Of a stretch of DNA of 64,000 nt, positions 62,119 to 64,000 are shown piece by piece. Made by a program: the position numbers and the translations under genes. This DNA is from Apostichopus japonicus. Its lineage: Eukaryota > Echinodermata > Holothuroidea > Aspidochirotida > Stichopodidae. How positions within the stretch are numbered: position 1 is the stretch's first letter; every line of letters starts with the position of its first letter. Below the pieces are notes generated by a model, which saw nothing but the letters and a program-made list of their open reading frames with translations, had not been told where the DNA came from and did no database searches. The DNA is taken from positions 30,730,611 through 30,794,610 of the forward strand of contig NC_092576.1 in assembly GCF_037975245.1 (NCBI RefSeq). Reading direction: 5' to 3'.

Positions 62119-63763
62119 TTAAAGTGTCATGTTGAATAAAAATAGATGCTCTGTATACAAAGGAGCTTCTGAAATGAATGTTAATTTGTTATCTATACGC
62201 ACTCCAAGATACATGGTATGAGACACACGTTCAACTTGAGAGTCCTCAATTACAAGTTTTTCGGATTTAGTTCGAACAATATTTGAAAATCCACCATGGC
62301 ATTTCATCACAACCCGAGGGAACCCCTTTCTTTACTCGTTTGAATAAATGTCTCACTTCATTTTCTTTAACCGTAGGCATGTTCGATATTGACTCGTCTT
62401 TGTCTGGTAAGGATAATACGATATCTTTGTTTTCCAATTCATTGAAGCGTCAAAAGTGTTCATTCAGTTCAGCCCCAAATTCACTGGATTTTTCCCTGGG
62501 TGACAGGGCTTCCTGGTGATCTTTAGGAGCCACCGGAGGGCATCTGAGTATGATGTTATCTCTTGTAAATGATCACTTCTGTTCTTTTGGATATATCGGT
62601 TGATGTCTCGCTGTAATTTGTTCCTCTTTACCCTGTTTCCGTTGTCAATCGCTATCTTCTTTTCCCTTTCTAGTTGTTTGATTGTGTTATCTGCTGGAAG
62701 TCTCTTCATTAATCCCACCAGTGGTTTGGGATTCTTGGGTATGCATACATCAGCGGCAAAGTTAACATACACACTGACTACTTCGGTCATCTCCTCTAAA
62801 TCGCTATAAGTCTCAGTTAATACCGCCCAATAAGTCGAATCCAGCATACTTTGTAAGTTGTTTATGTTAGCATCGTTCAGATCTCTTGCCACTTTCTTCC
62901 GTTTATTCTGCGTGCCTCCCGATGTTTCTAAGTGTATTTGGGCAGTGTGCCGTGGTGAAATGATCTGAAGTAGCCAATGCATGTAGTTGCTTGGAGATAT
63001 AGCAATCATCCTTCACATATATGCCGTCGAATGGACTGGGAGCGAAGATAGGTAATGAAGTCTTCAAGGTTCTTATAGTTGAAAGTGCCAAGAGTGGGTA
63101 CATGCTCCCTGTTGAAATCTCCCATTATGATGATGTGTGAGCGAGGGTTTTCTACCATTACATCTGTTAGTACTCGCTTTAGTTCTTTATCAGCCACTGC
63201 AAAGTTTGAAGTAGGGCGGGTATACACATTAACGACGTGTATCTTGGAGACGGAACTTGGAAGAAAACGGGGTCGTTCACTCACAGCGAGTAACTCAGGC
63301 GTAGAGATGGTATGCCCAATTCTTGGATGAGTAACCGCCCATTCTTTGGATATATAGCTTATCAGTCCACCCCCATTAGCTGTAAATTGTCTATCATGGC
63401 GAAACATAAAATAGTTAGCAATTTGTAATGCCTCATCGGTCATCAGATGTTGAAGGGGGGGGGGTTGGCTGGTTCATTCAGCCATACCTGTTCGTGACGT
63501 TGTATCTTGGTTTCCTGGAGGCTCACGAAGCATAGGTGGTTGACAATAAATTCTTCCAAATGTGTGAACTTTCCTTGAATACTGTTGATATTCGCCGATA
63601 CACCATAGGGATAGCTGAAGTTCGACGATTTGGTGTGAATGATCCTGGATTGTATTCCAGCACGCTTACCTCTCCGTCTTCGAACAATACCAGGATCCTT
63701 CAGAGAGTTCAGTAGCTGCGAGTCGATCATGTAATCCGTCATGTATGATTTGATCCTATTCAA
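62119..63763 (-). pseudogene. LINE relic with EN and part of RT (Jockey/I/CR1-like)
   Basis: From 63763 down: SANINSIQGKFTHLEEFIV and VSLQETKIQRHEQ; GGGLISYISKEW, VVNVYTRPTSNFAVADKEL and IIIMGDFNREHVP (endonuclease QETK and GDFN blocks); a long linker with RNKLQRDINRYIQKNRSDHL; then, after a large deletion, an RT late segment HTMYLGVRIDNKLTF at 62220-62170. At least two frameshifts. It is clearly different from the Tx1-like elements. Confidence 0.6.
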
Positions 63764-64000
63764 AAGGTGTTAGCGCTGTATTGTCGTCTGTATCCAGCAG
63801 TCATATCGATTGATGAGTAGCAGCTCTCTATATAATATGTGCGTGTGTCAATGCATAGGCAAAGGCCTAAGCTTAGTAGAGCCAACGATGAAACGACAAA
63901 TGACTTTGCTTGACGAATGTTACCGTACTCCAAAAACATCTTCATACTCCAGTTACATGAAACATACCACTACCACCAACAACAGGGAATACTCCAGGCG

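Overview
The window is animal nuclear DNA, and nearly everything recognisable in it is transposable-element sequence. Split genes, spliceosomal-type intron borders, non-LTR retrotransposons, a Penelope-like relic, a Ty3/gypsy-type element and DNA transposons of the Mutator-like, piggyBac, hAT and pogo types all point to a metazoan. A gypsy pol with integrase ahead of reverse transcriptase (Gmr1-like), Tx1/L1-type LINEs, YqaJ/SWIM and P2X7-C domain genes, and frequent 'taggcctaggcct' strings suggest a marine deuterostome such as an echinoderm or hemichordate. That placement is inference. I found no convincing conserved single-copy host gene.

Region 1 (1-10.8 kb): a minus-strand gene with a Mutator-like transposase-type domain has been broken into pieces. 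The breaks are a 90-bp U2-family SINE fragment (987-1076), a full-length LINE with two open ORFs (1431-6387) and an older CR1/L2-type LINE relic (about 6546-9544). The SINE and the large LINE are each bounded by perfect 16-bp target-site duplications (TSDs). Region 2 (10.8-28.3 kb): a short LINE tail, a probable solo LTR, a multi-exon piggyBac relic, a P2X7-C-like exon set, a SAP/SWIM/YqaJ gene relic and a second MULE relic, separated by long stretches without recognisable genes.

Region 3 (28.6-36.2 kb): the 3' half of a minus-strand LTR retrotransposon ordered IN-RT-RNaseH-PPT-LTR. Its LTR carries an ORF1-only LINE derivative and its pol carries a U2-headed SINE and a LINE tail. A second ORF1-only element (34461-36171) has a 13-bp TSD and itself holds a 185-bp U2-headed SINE with a 9-bp TSD. 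Region 4 (36.27-41.32 kb): an hAT transposon of about 5 kb with matching ends, an 8-bp TSD and a four-exon transposase gene that has gained frameshifts, followed by a 16-bp minisatellite. Region 5 (41.6-52.7 kb): a graveyard of LINE tails, a 5'UTR-plus-tail mini-LINE, two LINE RT pieces, an ORF1 relic preceded by 29 nt of U2 snRNA, a DDE-type transposase relic, another U2-headed SINE, a Penelope-like relic, a truncated LINE with ORF1 and endonuclease, and a pogo-like transposase relic. Region 6 (52.7-64 kb): a 616-bp MITE with 8-bp TSD, an isolated acidic first-exon candidate, a third ORF1-only element, tandem and palindromic repeats, and LINE endonuclease fragments.

The main thread is one retrotransposition ecology. 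An apparently intact Tx1-like LINE ends in a hairpin plus CACGTAAAAAGCAC. A HAL1-like ORF1-only derivative, a mini-LINE and many short tails share that end. A separate U2-snRNA-headed SINE ends in a similarly built hairpin tail. TSDs allow several insertions to be placed in relative order.
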